Positions 46,567 to 55,641 of a stretch of DNA of 62,857 bases are shown one piece after another. The position numbers and the translations under genes were made by a program. The notes beneath the pieces were generated by a model that had not been told where the DNA came from, did no database searches, and worked only from the letters and a program-made list of their open reading frames with translations. Each line of letters starts with the position of its first letter. The first letter of the stretch is position 1. The stretch is from contig NZ_AODD01000019.1 of NCBI RefSeq assembly GCF_000525835.1, positions 1 through 62,857 on the forward strand. Direction: 5' to 3'. Origin of the DNA: Listeria grandensis FSL F6-0971. GTDB taxonomy: Bacteria; Bacillota; Bacilli; Lactobacillales; Listeriaceae.

Positions 46567-48111
46567 ATGAAAGATTTTACAGAGCAAGAGAAAATTATCG
46601 TTCTTGATTTTGGTAGCCAGTACAACCAATTGATTACGCGTCGTATCCGCGAATTCGGCGTATACAGCGAGTTGCACCCACACACGATTACAGTGGAAGA
46701 GATGAAAGCACTGAATCCAACAGGAATTATTTTCTCTGGTGGCCCGAATAGTGTCTACGATGAAGGAGCTTTCCGTTGCGACGAAGACCTATTTGAGATG
46801 GGTGTTCCAATTCTTGGTATTTGCTACGGTATGCAACTGATGACGAATCATTTCGCTGGAAAAGTAGAGCCCGCCAAAGACCGTGAGTATGGCAAAGCGA
46901 CGATCAACGTTGAGAAGCCATCGCGTCTTTTCGCAGCGCTACCAACCGATCAAATCGTCTGGATGAGTCACGGAGACCTCGTTGTTGCTGAGCCAGCAGG
47001 ATTTGAAGTCACCGCTACTAGCGCATCATGCCCGATTGCAGCAATCACAAACGAAGACCGTAAAATGTACGGTGTGCAGTTCCATCCAGAAGTACAGCAT
47101 TCTGTTCACGGCAACGAGTTGCTGAAGAACTTTGCGCTAAACATCTGTGGTTGCAAAGGCGATTGGACAATGGAGAATTTCATCGATGTGGAAGTAGCTA
47201 AAATCCGCGAACAAGTTGGCGACAAAAAAGTATTGCTAGCCCTTTCCGGTGGCGTAGACTCCTCTGTTGTTGGTGTTCTGATTCACAAAGCGATCGGCGA
47301 CCAATTAACGTGTATCTTCGTTGATCACGGTTTATTGCGTAAAGGCGAAGCAGAGCAAGTGATGGAAACACTATACGGCGATTTCAATATGAACATTATT
47401 AAAGTCGATGCCAAAGAACGCTTCATGACGAAGCTTGCTGGCGTTTCCGACCCCGAGCAAAAGCGTAAAACGATCGGTAACGAGTTCATTTACGTGTTCG
47501 ATGACGAAGCAACGAAGCTTGACGGCGTGGAATTCCTAGCACAAGGAACACTGTATACCGACATAATTGAAAGCGGAACAGCGACAGCACAAACGATCAA
47601 GTCCCACCATAACGTTGGCGGTTTGCCAGAAGACATGCAGTTCCAACTAATAGAACCATTAAATACACTATTTAAAGACGAAGTTCGCGCATTAGGACTA
47701 GAACTAGGCATGCCAGAAGCAATCGTATGGCGCCAACCGTTCCCAGGTCCAGGCCTAGGAATCCGGGTATTAGGCGAGATTACCGAAGAAAAACTAGAAA
47801 TCGTCCGCGATTCCGATTATATTTTGCGTGAAGAAATCAAAAACGCAGGCCTTGACCGCGAAATTTGGCAGTACTTCACAGCCTTACCAAACATCCGCAG
47901 CGTAGGCGTGATGGGCGATGGTCGTACGTACGATCACACCGTTGTTATCCGCGCGGTAACTTCGATTGATGGCATGACAGCCGACTGGGCACGCATTCCG
48001 TGGGAAGTATTGGAGTTGATCTCGACGCGGATCGTGAACGAAGTGGCACATGTGAATCGTGTCGTGTATGATATTACAAGTAAGCCACCAGCGACGGTGG
48101 AGTGGGAATAG
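46567..48111 (+). CDS. guaA: GMP synthase (glutamine-hydrolysing)
   Basis: 514 aa. N-terminal class I glutamine amidotransferase with catalytic Cys in [12 protein letters not shown] and His/Glu in [14 protein letters not shown] pyrophosphatase domain with P-loop [13 protein letters not shown]-terminal dimerisation domain ending KPPATVEWE, complete to the conserved last residues. Converts XMP to GMP. The upstream gap shows no purine riboswitch. A terminator follows, and accessory genes begin downstream; in L. monocytogenes the region after guaA is also a site of mobile-element insertion, as far as I recall. Confidence 0.97.
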   Translation: MKDFTEQEKIIVLDFGSQYNQLITRRIREFGVYSELHPHTITVEEMKALNPTGIIFSGGPNSVYDEGAFRCDEDLFEMGVPILGICYGMQLMTNHFAGKVEPAKDREYGKATINVEKPSRLFAALPTDQIVWMSHGDLVVAEPAGFEVTATSASCPIAAITNEDRKMYGVQFHPEVQHSVHGNELLKNFALNICGCKGDWTMENFIDVEVAKIREQVGDKKVLLALSGGVDSSVVGVLIHKAIGDQLTCIFVDHGLLRKGEAEQVMETLYGDFNMNIIKVDAKERFMTKLAGVSDPEQKRKTIGNEFIYVFDDEATKLDGVEFLAQGTLYTDIIESGTATAQTIKSHHNVGGLPEDMQFQLIEPLNTLFKDEVRALGLELGMPEAIVWRQPFPGPGLGIRVLGEITEEKLEIVRDSDYILREEIKNAGLDREIWQYFTALPNIRSVGVMGDGRTYDHTVVIRAVTSIDGMTADWARIPWEVLELISTRIVNEVAHVNRVVYDITSKPPATVEWE

Positions 48112-48118
48112 AGAGAGG

Positions 48119-48164
48119 TGAGTCGAAAATCCTTTAGTATCAAGGGTTTTCGGCTCTTTTTTAT
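48119..48164 (+). terminator. Terminator of guaA
   Basis: AGTCGAAAATCCTT pairs with AAGGGTTTTCGGCT (48142-48155) with minor mismatch, followed by CTTTTTTA. Confidence 0.85.
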
Positions 48165-48498
48165 TTGGATTATTCAAATGGAAAATACATTTTATAGGAG
48201 GGCTCAAACCCTACTCGATTTTTAAATTTCAAGATCTAGTTTTTCCTAGATGCCACTCTATTCCAAAATGGTGTAATTTCTCAACCATAAATAATTTAGC
48301 TACTTATTTTGTGAATACAGTGACTAAGGGATGTTTTATCATAAACTTATTTACAAAAAACTAGGGACATGTTACCATATTGTAGAATGCATTGCATAAT
48401 TATGGCGAAGAAGGGGTGAAAATATGCTTAGTGTAACTATAATCCTAGTCTGAGTGATTCAGTGAAATACTACTTACAATGAAAAGGGGAAATTTATA
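48165..48498. other. AT-rich gap with no recognised feature
   Basis: 334 bases between the guaA terminator and the next gene. It is AT-rich and holds only a nine-codon frame behind GGGGTG at ~48423. No repeat of the guaA 3' end, attachment site or integrase remnant was seen. Confidence 0.5.
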
Positions 48499-49429
48499 AT
48501 GAGTATATTTGTAATTATTTTTATATTGATTATTTTACTAGCAGTATTTGTTTCAGTATTTTTGTTCTTAAGATTTAACTATAAACAGGGGCAAGGTTTG
48601 GCGAAAGAGGCATCTCCTCTTATTATTGCATATGCGGCCATTGTCTTCACTGCGATACCGTTAGTGGTACCTCAAGAAAAGGTTCCTGTTTTCTTCCCTG
48701 AATATGAAAATAAAATATCAGAAATTGAAAGGTTAAAAAAGGAAAACAATGAATTGAAATCAACCGTAGCTGGGCAAGTACAAGAACAAAATAATTTAGC
48801 CAAAAAGAATGAAGATTTAGCGCAAAAAAAACTACGCTGATGTGAATAAAGTATCTTTGGTTGTCAATGGTTTATTGAAAGAAGATGGGAATACTGCAGT
48901 TGCAAATGTCAATGATTCACTATACTATAACGAAGATATACTGAAAAATCTGATTAAGCAAGAATTAAGTTACAATGAAGATACTAAAACGCTCTACATA
49001 GGATCTGGAGGTAATCAAAAAATTACGAAACAAACATTAGCGGAACAATATGGTATCCTATACGGAGGTGAGAATTATACTTCTCTTGAGGATGCAGATG
49101 AAGATTACCATGTAGGTGGAGAGCTTATAAATGATGGTTTTGTTTTTAAAGGCTATAGCTTTTTAAATAACATGGCACTTTTAAATACAGATAATCAATT
49201 TACTAAAATAGAATTTGATATTGGAAAGGTAGATGAATCTACCAGTTCTCTGGAAGACGGCAAGCTGAAAATTGAGTTGAATGGAGAGAAAAAATATCAA
49301 GAAAATATTCGTGCTGATATAACTACGCACCACTTTGAATACGATATTACGGATGCAAAAACTTTGAAATTTCTATTAGCAGATAGTGATTCAAGTTTTG
49401 GTGTGTACAATGTTATTTTTACGAAATAA
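48499..49429 (+). CDS. Membrane-anchored coiled-coil protein with C-terminal beta domain, frame broken at an 8-A run
   Basis: Across the break, 309 aa. Two N-terminal hydrophobic segments (~3-25 and ~40-60), a coiled coil (~70-115; ISEIERLKKENNELKSTVAG), then a part reading VSLVVNGLLKEDGNTAVAN and ending in a beta-rich domain similar in texture to NPCBM-type carbohydrate-binding domains. The 8-A run at 48824-48831 shifts the frame; with 7 A it reads AQKNYADVNKVSLVV. Function unknown; topology suggests a sensor or binder anchored in the membrane. Codon use is more AT-rich than the neighbouring guaA, suggesting acquired DNA. Confidence 0.6.
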
Positions 49430-49475
49430 TTAATATCAGAATAATATTATTACCAGCTTTAGAAGGAGGACGCAA

Positions 49476-50804
49476 ATGGGCATTTTTGATTTCTTGAAAA
49501 ATAAGGATAATATGAAAATAGAAAAAATTGTAAATAAAAATAAGTTAGATATCTACGTTAATGCTATTCCGTTAAATGTACGACGTTTACTGTATATTTC
49601 TGAGCAGAGAAGTATGATAAGAAAAAATCCAATTCAACATAAGGACCTTATCATTTCGATTGAAACAAGTAGTAATTTTGAACCATCTGAAATTATTACC
49701 TCTCTTCCAATAATGAACAGCTCTGCTGAACCTTTGGGCTACTATCCATCATATTATGAAATGAGCTCGGAGCAGAGATATCACTACTTACTCTTTCTAA
49801 CTAATATTCAAAGGAATATAGATATTGGCTATGTATTTGTTTTTTATTATGGATTGGAAAGAAAAATATATTCAGATGACGATTTGTATGAGGCTGTAGA
49901 AATGATTGTGAGATTACAAAGGCATCACAAAAATTCTTCTTTCCTAACTTACTCTAATAATGCACTAATTTATGCAGCGATGAAGAAAAAAGATCCTAAT
50001 ATTCTATTGAAAATGAACTTGGATACACTAAGGCCAGAATTATTATTTTTGGTGAAAGGATCCTTTATAGGGAAATTTAACACAGAAGATTTAATTGTAT
50101 TTGCTAAGGGAGTTGGCTATACTAATGACAGATATATAAAATCTAATAAAGATCTTTTTCAGCGAAATTTAACTGATCAACTGACAAATAAATTTGGTTC
50201 AGAGTACTATGTTTTGGATAAATCCCTAACGCTAGATACGAAGGCCAAAATCAGATTAGTACTGGCTAATGTATCGATAAGCAATAGAGAGTTTGAATAT
50301 CCCAATACTCTTTTGAATTCTAAAATTCAATCTGATATATATTTGCTCCTAAAAGAAGCTCATAATATGACCAAAAAGGAAATTGCTAAAAGTAGAGTTG
50401 CAAAAATTAAAACTAGTTCTTCTTTTGAACAAATAAAAAAACAAAGTCCACCAATATTTATTCCAAAAGATGGTTTATCGATAAGAGAACGAATTTTATT
50501 GTCCAAGGAGCCTATAAAGGATGGTTTTGAAGAGGAAATGAAAGGTTTTGAATACTATAAGCAAAGAGATTATGAAGCGGCGGAAGAGTGGCTATTGCGC
50601 TCGGTAAAAGGCAATTTTGATGCACCTGCTTTGTATGAAAAACTTGGTGTCCTGTATCGGAAGCAAAAACGTTTTAGTGATGAAGTAGAAATTTTGAAAA
50701 TAGGAATAAAAAATGTTATTTTCAATCCAAGATTAAATGAACGTTTAGCCAAAGCTATTGAATTAAATGAAAAACAAAAATTTAAAAATAAGAACCATAA
50801 ATAG
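49476..50804 (+). CDS. TerB-N domain protein with C-terminal TPR region
   Basis: 442 aa, ATG behind AGAAGGAGG. The block YPSYYEMSSEQRYHYLLFLT followed by IGYVFVFYYGLERKI is the hallmark of the TerB-N domain. The C-terminal ~110 residues contain TPR-like repeats (EYYKQRDYEAAEEWLLRSVK; ALYEKLGVLYRKQKRFSDEV). No TerB or TerB-C domain follows, unlike the usual TerB-N proteins. TerB-N proteins are linked to stress and phage-defence-type gene clusters, but the role is not established. It is AT-rich and lies directly after the membrane/coiled-coil gene; the two may form a pair. Confidence 0.65.
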   Translation: MGIFDFLKNKDNMKIEKIVNKNKLDIYVNAIPLNVRRLLYISEQRSMIRKNPIQHKDLIISIETSSNFEPSEIITSLPIMNSSAEPLGYYPSYYEMSSEQRYHYLLFLTNIQRNIDIGYVFVFYYGLERKIYSDDDLYEAVEMIVRLQRHHKNSSFLTYSNNALIYAAMKKKDPNILLKMNLDTLRPELLFLVKGSFIGKFNTEDLIVFAKGVGYTNDRYIKSNKDLFQRNLTDQLTNKFGSEYYVLDKSLTLDTKAKIRLVLANVSISNREFEYPNTLLNSKIQSDIYLLLKEAHNMTKKEIAKSRVAKIKTSSSFEQIKKQSPPIFIPKDGLSIRERILLSKEPIKDGFEEEMKGFEYYKQRDYEAAEEWLLRSVKGNFDAPALYEKLGVLYRKQKRFSDEVEILKIGIKNVIFNPRLNERLAKAIELNEKQKFKNKNHK

Positions 50805-50815
50805 CTTTATCTCAT

Positions 50816-50852
50816 AATAAAAACCTCCAACAAATTCGCCAGAGGTTTTCAC
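50816..50852 (-). terminator. Terminator of the second corA gene
   Basis: AAAACCTC (50820-50827) pairs with GAGGTTTT (50842-50849). On the minus strand it is followed by TTTTTATTATG, so it mainly serves the minus-strand gene. Confidence 0.75.
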
Positions 50853-50855
50853 ACG

Positions 50856-51764
50856 TCATCTTCTCAACAATCTGCGCAATATATATGAAAGCACAAACCA
50901 TAAAACTAAGCTTATCGCGATCGTCGTCACCCAACCGAGTGCATTATGCTCCAGCGGCAAAGGCATATTCATCCCGAAAAATCCGGTAACAATCGTGGGT
51001 ACAGTTAACAAAATCGATAATACAGTCAAAATTTTAATTGTATCATTCAGATTATTATTCAAAATATTATTATACGTCCCAGAGAGCTGTTGCAAAATTT
51101 GCGATGATAATTGCATCATCTCAACTAGCTGCTTCGCCTCAATCACCGCATCGTCAAACTGCTCCTTCTCACTCGCATCGAGCGTCCGATAAACCACATG
51201 CGTCTTCACTTGCTCTAGTAAAACAAGATTTTGCTTCGAAGCGGAAACAAAATAAACAATGCCTGTCTCTAAATCAGATAATGAAAGCAAGTTTTGCTTC
51301 GTTGTTTTTTCTTTTAACTTGTCATTGATGATTTTTCGATCAATATCCATTTCCTCTACATATGGAAAAAAAGAATCAGTAATTAAAAATAGGCAACTAA
51401 ACAGGCATTTAAACGTGCTCATCGCATCATTGTTAGCCAAATAATTTTTCAACTTCTCCGTTACGTAATGATTTTTGCTATTCGTCACCGTAATCAATTG
51501 CTGCCCTTTTATTAAAAATGTCATCGGAATCGTCTCGTAATGATTGTCAATTTTCCCAGGATTAGGCACATTGAAAAATAAAACAAAGGTATTCGTCGCG
51601 GCATCATATTCCAAGTGAGCACGTTCATTTCTATCCAAAGAATAAGCGACCACTTCATCATCAATATCATAATCCTTATAAAACTGCTCTAACTCAACAC
51701 TACTATCGACATTTATATTAATCCAATCACACGTATTATTATTAAAAGGTATTGTAGTAATCAT
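50856..51764 (-). CDS. Second CorA-family divalent cation transporter
   Basis: 302 aa. CorA architecture with two C-terminal membrane helices; the signature is FFGMNMPLP (GMN at 264-266). It differs clearly from the first CorA (YGMNVDLP) and is probably a paralogue with different regulation or ion range. Start ATG is behind GAGGGAG. On the minus strand TATAAT at ~51808-51803 gives a short leader of ~35 bases with no leader peptide, in contrast to the gene at 1683-2627. Confidence 0.9.
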   Translation of the reverse strand: MITTIPFNNNTCDWININVDSSVELEQFYKDYDIDDEVVAYSLDRNERAHLEYDAATNTFVLFFNVPNPGKIDNHYETIPMTFLIKGQQLITVTNSKNHYVTEKLKNYLANNDAMSTFKCLFSCLFLITDSFFPYVEEMDIDRKIINDKLKEKTTKQNLLSLSDLETGIVYFVSASKQNLVLLEQVKTHVVYRTLDASEKEQFDDAVIEAKQLVEMMQLSSQILQQLSGTYNNILNNNLNDTIKILTVLSILLTVPTIVTGFFGMNMPLPLEHNALGWVTTIAISLVLWFVLSYILRRLLRR

Positions 51765-51965
51765 GAAATCAGCTCCCTCTTTCGCACGTAACCCTCTATT
51801 ATTATAGCAGTAAATTTAAATAAAGAAAGTCTAAGTCGAAGCTTATTACGGCAAATGTTGCAAGACCCCGCGAACTGCGTTAAAATAACAGGGAAAGTGG
51901 AAAATAAGTTCTAGGATTGACATAATGACGAACGAATCCACCAAATTAAAGTGAGGTGTCTCCTG

Positions 51966-52566
51966 ATGGCAAAAAATGAAACGAACCCAAAAGTGGATGA
52001 ATACTTAGGCAAAGCAAAGAGATGGAAGACGGAATTCGAAACATTAAGAGCAATTGCGCTTGATTGCGGCTTATCTGAGGACATAAAGTGGAAAAATATT
52101 TGTTTTATGCATGAAGGCAGAAATATTGTTCTGATCCACGGTTTCAAGGAGTATTGTGCGCTTTTATTTATGAAAGGTGTTTTGCTCAAGGATCCGAGTG
52201 GTATTCTAATTCAACAAACAGAGAATGTGCAAGCAGCGCGCCAAATTCGTTTTAAAAAACTTGGAAGAGATCACAGAAATGGAACCGATTATCAAAGCTT
52301 ATATTCATGAAGCCATCGAAGTAGAGAAATCAGGCGTGGAAGTAGAAATGAAGAAGGAAACGGAATTCACGGTTCCCGAAGAATTACAAAATCGTTTTGA
52401 AGAACAACCAGCTTTTAAAGAAGCCTTTGAGAAACTAACGCCAGGGCGTCAACGAGCCTATTTACTATTCTTCTCAGCACCGAAGCAATCGAAAACCCGC
52501 GATTCAAGAATTGACAAGTATATGGACCGGATTTTTGATGGTATTGGGTTGAACGACAGATACTAA
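51966..52566 (+). CDS. YdeI/OmdA-like DUF1801 protein, frame broken at a 6-A run
   Basis: Across the break, 199 aa from ATG 51966 behind GAGGTG. N-terminal DUF1801/YdhG-type domain (DIKWKNICFMHEGRNIVLIH; KEYCALLFMKGVLL), then a C-terminal YdeI segment (FKEAFEKLTPGRQRAYLLFF; SKTRDSRIDKYMDRIF). The first frame dies after RFKKLG at the six-A run 52254-52259; with five A it reads RFKNLEEITEMEPI. Homologues are described as bacteriocin- or stress-protection proteins; the mechanism is unclear. A good terminator follows. Confidence 0.78.
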
Positions 52567-52575
52567 ATGAAGAAA

Positions 52576-52611
52576 ATGGATTTCCTAGCATGCCGAGGGA
52601 ATCCTTTTTTT
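52576..52611 (+). terminator. Terminator of the YdeI-like gene
   Basis: GGATTTCC (52578-52585) pairs with GGGAATCC (52597-52604), then TTTTTTT. Confidence 0.85.
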
Positions 52612-52639
52612 GTCGCTCGTTTAGCGGAAGAATAAAATA

Positions 52640-52676
52640 GAACAAAAACGCCCAACCCAGTCTTGGGAAGGGCGAA
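52640..52676 (-). terminator. Terminator of the YdcZ pair
   Basis: On the minus strand CGCCC and GGGCG close over an inner CCCA/TGGG stem and are followed by TTTTTGTT. Confidence 0.8.
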
Positions 52677-52685
52677 GCGTTTGCT

Positions 52686-53153
52686 TTAAAACCATTGAAT
52701 TAATAAGACGCCGCCAATCATGGAAAGTACGCCAAGTAGACGATAGCGATTAATTGGATGTGGAATAATCCCGAACCAACCGAAATGATCGATAGTCAGT
52801 GCGATAATCATTTGTCCACAGAGTGCTAAAACCACGGTAAGTGCCGATCCGAGGAGTGGTAAAAGCAATATATTCGACGTCACAAAAATAACACCTAATG
52901 CGCCGCCGGTAAATATCCACCAAGGAATTCGTCCAACTCCGTGTAATTGGAATGTTAATCTGCGCTCCACAAGAAGCGACAAGATTAGCAATAAAGTCAT
53001 CCCGACTAAAAAAGAAATCAGCGAGGCAATGATGGGCGAATCTACCGCAATGCGAAGGCGGCTGTTAATCGAGGTTTGAATGGGGGACATCATCCCAGCG
53101 ACGAGCCCCATACACATAAACGCGATCATCGATTTGGATCTTTTTGCTGTCAT
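52686..53153 (-). CDS. YdcZ (DUF606) family membrane protein, subunit 2
   Basis: 155 aa, ATG behind AAGGAGGGG. Five hydrophobic helices and the family blocks PIQTSINSRLR, GGALGVIFVTSNILLLPLLG and CGQMIIALTIDHFGWFG. DUF606 proteins resemble half-size drug/metabolite transporters and commonly occur as adjacent pairs that may form heterodimers. Its partner lies 12 bases upstream on the same strand. Substrate unknown. Confidence 0.88.
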   Translation of the reverse strand: MTAKRSKSMIAFMCMGLVAGMMSPIQTSINSRLRIAVDSPIIASLISFLVGMTLLLILSLLVERRLTFQLHGVGRIPWWIFTGGALGVIFVTSNILLLPLLGSALTVVLALCGQMIIALTIDHFGWFGIIPHPINRYRLLGVLSMIGGVLLIQWF

Positions 53154-53165
53154 TAAAACCCCTCC

Positions 53166-53615
53166 TTAATATCGTTGCATCAAAATAACACCGAAAAACA
53201 TCATTGCAATCCCAATTAATCTTGGCAAATTGAGCTCATGCACCGGCACACTAAACCATCCAAAATGATCGATCAAAAGCGCCATCACCATTTGCCCGCA
53301 AAGTGTAATGACAACAGTTAAGGCTGATCCAAGTCTTGGCATCAATAAAATATTTGATGTTAGGAAGAATACACCAAGCGCTCCGCCACCAAACCAAATC
53401 CACCACGGATTCACCGCAAACATATGCAAATCGAGTGTCCAACCATGTTCAACAGTAAGTGCTAATAGAATCAAAATCAAGCTTCCAATTAAAAAAGACA
53501 CCCAAGAGGCGATAAAAGGTGATTTTGTGTAACCGCGAAGTCGCGAGTTCACGGCCGTTTGTACCGGAATCGTCATTCCAGCCATCAGACCAGCTAGCAT
53601 CAAAAGTAGCGTCAT
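53166..53615 (-). CDS. YdcZ (DUF606) family membrane protein, subunit 1
   Basis: 149 aa, ATG behind GGGGGA. Same fold and blocks as its neighbour (PVQTAVNSRLRGY; GGGALGVFFLTSNILLMPRL; CGQMVMALLIDHFGWF), with roughly half of positions shared by eye, so the two arose by tandem duplication. Likely forms a dimeric small-molecule exporter with the downstream gene. Confidence 0.88.
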   Translation of the reverse strand: MTLLLMLAGLMAGMTIPVQTAVNSRLRGYTKSPFIASWVSFLIGSLILILLALTVEHGWTLDLHMFAVNPWWIWFGGGALGVFFLTSNILLMPRLGSALTVVITLCGQMVMALLIDHFGWFSVPVHELNLPRLIGIAMMFFGVILMQRY

Positions 53616-53675
53616 TCAAAGAATCCCCCTTTTTCATAGTAGTCTCATTATAGAACAAACGTGCGGATCTGTCGT

Positions 53676-54317
53676 TTAAAAAGTCTTTTTAGCCAAAATT
53701 TCTTTTAACTTCTCCCAATCTGTCATTAAATCGGTCGCTATTTTTCGATTGTAAAAAATAGCGGCAGGGTGAAACGTTGGGAATACATGATATTCTTGCT
53801 CAGAAGCTACATATTTAGAATTAGACCCAATCTGTTTAATCTTGCCATGCCAAACACGCCCGTGGGATTCTGAAATGGTCATCTTATTATCGATTAGTCT
53901 TTTTAGCGCGCATCCCCCGAGTGCCACGATCAGTTTCGGTTTTACTTGTGAGATTTCGTAGTCTAATAATGGAGCATGTAGCAAAATTTCTTGCGTTTTC
54001 GGCATGCGATTCGGACGCTTGACGATTTTCTTCCCGGTTTTATCGATCATCATTTTTCTGCCAAAAGGGCGGCTACGAACAATGCTTGTAATATAGATTT
54101 GATCCCGCGTGAGTCCCGCTATTGCCAATGTTTTGTCCAGCTCTTTCCCAGATCGTCCAGTAAATGGAATCCCTGTTCGAATCTCTACCTCACCTGGTGC
54201 CTCTCCGATAAGCATAATATCAGGCGTGAAGTCGCCATTCCCAAATACAAAGCCTTCTAAATCGAAATCAGCATTTTTCGCGATAATAGGATCAATTAAT
54301 TCTCTTGGATAAGTCAT
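53676..54317 (-). CDS. Uracil-DNA glycosylase superfamily protein lacking Fe-S cysteines
   Basis: 213 aa from ATG 54315-54317 behind TAGGAGTG; the open frame extends 63 codons further but without a start site. UDG family 4/5-type motif 1 is GEAPGEVEIRTGIPFTGRSG and motif 2 is FPTFHPAAI. Family 4 enzymes carry four Cys for a 4Fe-4S cluster; here only one Cys (ALGGC) is present, and the usual KCRPP is SRPFG. It probably removes uracil or a related base from DNA, but as a cluster-free variant. Divergent from the small membrane gene at 54388. Confidence 0.82.
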   Translation of the reverse strand: MTYPRELIDPIIAKNADFDLEGFVFGNGDFTPDIMLIGEAPGEVEIRTGIPFTGRSGKELDKTLAIAGLTRDQIYITSIVRSRPFGRKMMIDKTGKKIVKRPNRMPKTQEILLHAPLLDYEISQVKPKLIVALGGCALKRLIDNKMTISESHGRVWHGKIKQIGSNSKYVASEQEYHVFPTFHPAAIFYNRKIATDLMTDWEKLKEILAKKTF

Positions 54318-54387
54318 GCCAATCACTCCTAAACTTGAACTTTCTTCTATAAAATTATACCATGGGAGAATAAGGAGGACATTATCT

Positions 54388-54582
54388 ATGCATTTTTTAA
54401 AGATTTTTTTCAATGTATTAGTGGTTATCGGGCTTATTTTGCTAGTTGGGAGGTTAGTGAGTCTTGCACTACAATTCGCAGGAATCCCATTCACGACATT
54501 TTTCATAGATCATTCTGTACCGTCACTTGCGATTCTTTTAGTAGGGGCGTTGGGCAGCTGGATCATCGAAAAACGCAAATAA
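54388..54582 (+). CDS. 64-aa membrane protein
   Basis: ATG 54388 is 9 bases after AAGGAGG; the open frame upstream of it has no start signal. Two hydrophobic segments (FLKIFFNVLVVIGLILLVG; PSLAILLVGALGSWII) with a short loop and a basic end (EKRK). No family recognised. It is followed by a terminator, so it is a single-gene unit. Confidence 0.6.
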   Translation: MHFLKIFFNVLVVIGLILLVGRLVSLALQFAGIPFTTFFIDHSVPSLAILLVGALGSWIIEKRK

Positions 54583-54584
54583 AA

Positions 54585-54618
54585 AAAGGGTCTGCTATTA
54601 TTTTCAGCAGGCCACTTT
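54585..54618 (+). terminator. Terminator after the 64-aa gene
   Basis: AAAGGGTCTGCT pairs with AGCAGGCCACTTT with one bulge and one G-U pair, ending in TTTTG. Confidence 0.6.
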
Positions 54619-54737
54619 TGCTAGGCTAATAACCAATCGCTTTCCTAGCGTGAACATCCGTTACGAAGAAGACGCTTGACTCTCCACATATGTCATGGTC
54701 TAAGATAAGAGTATAAAAGTAAAGAGGAGGCAACAAG

Positions 54738-54839
54738 ATGTTTAATATTTATCACGTATCTATTGCAACCGAACCAAATCCAGAAAACTGGGTAACAGAA
54801 GCTTGTTTCCCGATAAAGGAGTCTACTAATGAAATATGA
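54738..54839 (+). CDS. 33-codon reading frame overlapping the GyrI-like gene
   Basis: ATG 54738 is well placed after GAGGAGG (54724-54730). The peptide (MFNIYHVSIATEPNPENWVT...) ends in a TGA that overlaps the start of the next gene by 11 bases, a layout for translational coupling. No family recognised; it may be a coupling leader or the remains of a longer gene. Confidence 0.4.
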   Translation: MFNIYHVSIATEPNPENWVTEACFPIKESTNEI

Positions 54840-55443
54840 ATGGCGAAAACATGACAAGAAAATATATTTACCAAAAGAAAATCCTGAAATCATCGAACTA
54901 GGTCCGGTAAAATACATCACGATTTGTGGCAAAGGAAATCCGAATGCACCTGCTTTTTCGGAGTTAGTAACAGCCCTATACGCTACTGCTTACGCGATTA
55001 AAATGCTGCCTAAAAAAGGGATAACACCCGATGGATACTATGATTATACTGCATTTCCACTGGAGGGTTTTTGGAGTTTAGAAAAGGGCAGTCTGGTGCT
55101 TGATAAAGAGAAGCTGATTTACAAGCTCATGATTCGGCAACCTGATTTTGTGACACCAGAGTTGTTCGAAATTGCTAAAGAAGCCATCATAAAAAAAGTT
55201 TCAGCTGAACATCGTGACAAATTGGAATTAGAGGAAATAACAGAAGGATTAAACTTACAAATGTTGCACCTCGGAAGTTACGATGACGAACCAGCTTCAT
55301 TTGCCAAAATGGAGGCATTTTGTGAGGCGAATAATTTAGAGCGTTTGAGCAAAGCGCATAAAGAAATCTATTTGACCGACGCCAGCAAAGTAAGCCCAGA
55401 AAAATTAAAAACAACATTACGGTTTCGGATTAAATATAAATAA
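54829..55443 (+). CDS. GyrI-like small-molecule-binding domain protein
   Basis: 204 aa, ATG after AAAGGAG. The sequence fits the GyrI-like/SOUL-related effector-binding fold (YLPKENPEIIELGPVKYITI; GYYDYTAFPLEGFWSL) in its longer stand-alone form, with no DNA-binding domain. Such proteins bind hydrophobic compounds, and some hydrolyse them or protect gyrase. The ligand is unknown. A strong terminator follows directly. Confidence 0.8.
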   Translation: MKYEWRKHDKKIYLPKENPEIIELGPVKYITICGKGNPNAPAFSELVTALYATAYAIKMLPKKGITPDGYYDYTAFPLEGFWSLEKGSLVLDKEKLIYKLMIRQPDFVTPELFEIAKEAIIKKVSAEHRDKLELEEITEGLNLQMLHLGSYDDEPASFAKMEAFCEANNLERLSKAHKEIYLTDASKVSPEKLKTTLRFRIKYK

Positions 55444-55444
55444 T

Positions 55445-55488
55445 CGACTTTTTGCGCCAAATTGAGACTGGTGCAAAAAGTTTTTTAT
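55445..55488 (+). terminator. Terminator of the GyrI-like gene
   Basis: GACTTTTTGC (55446-55455) plus CCA pairs with TGG plus GCAAAAAGTT (55472-55481), then TTTTAT. Confidence 0.9.
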
Positions 55489-55641
55489 ATAGGGAAACCA
55501 CTTCTATATAGAAGAAAGACGGATTTTTTATTTTTATCTTTTACATAATAATTGTTTTCTAGCTATTTTTCATACTATAATAGACATAGGGAATGCCATG
55601 TATGTTAGTAAGAATTGTGAGAAATGAGGTCAAGATTTGTT

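Noticed and set aside
48034-48111. Integrative-element attachment site at the guaA 3' end
   Set aside because: guaA is complete, no direct repeat of its 3' end is found downstream in the window, and no integrase gene is present.
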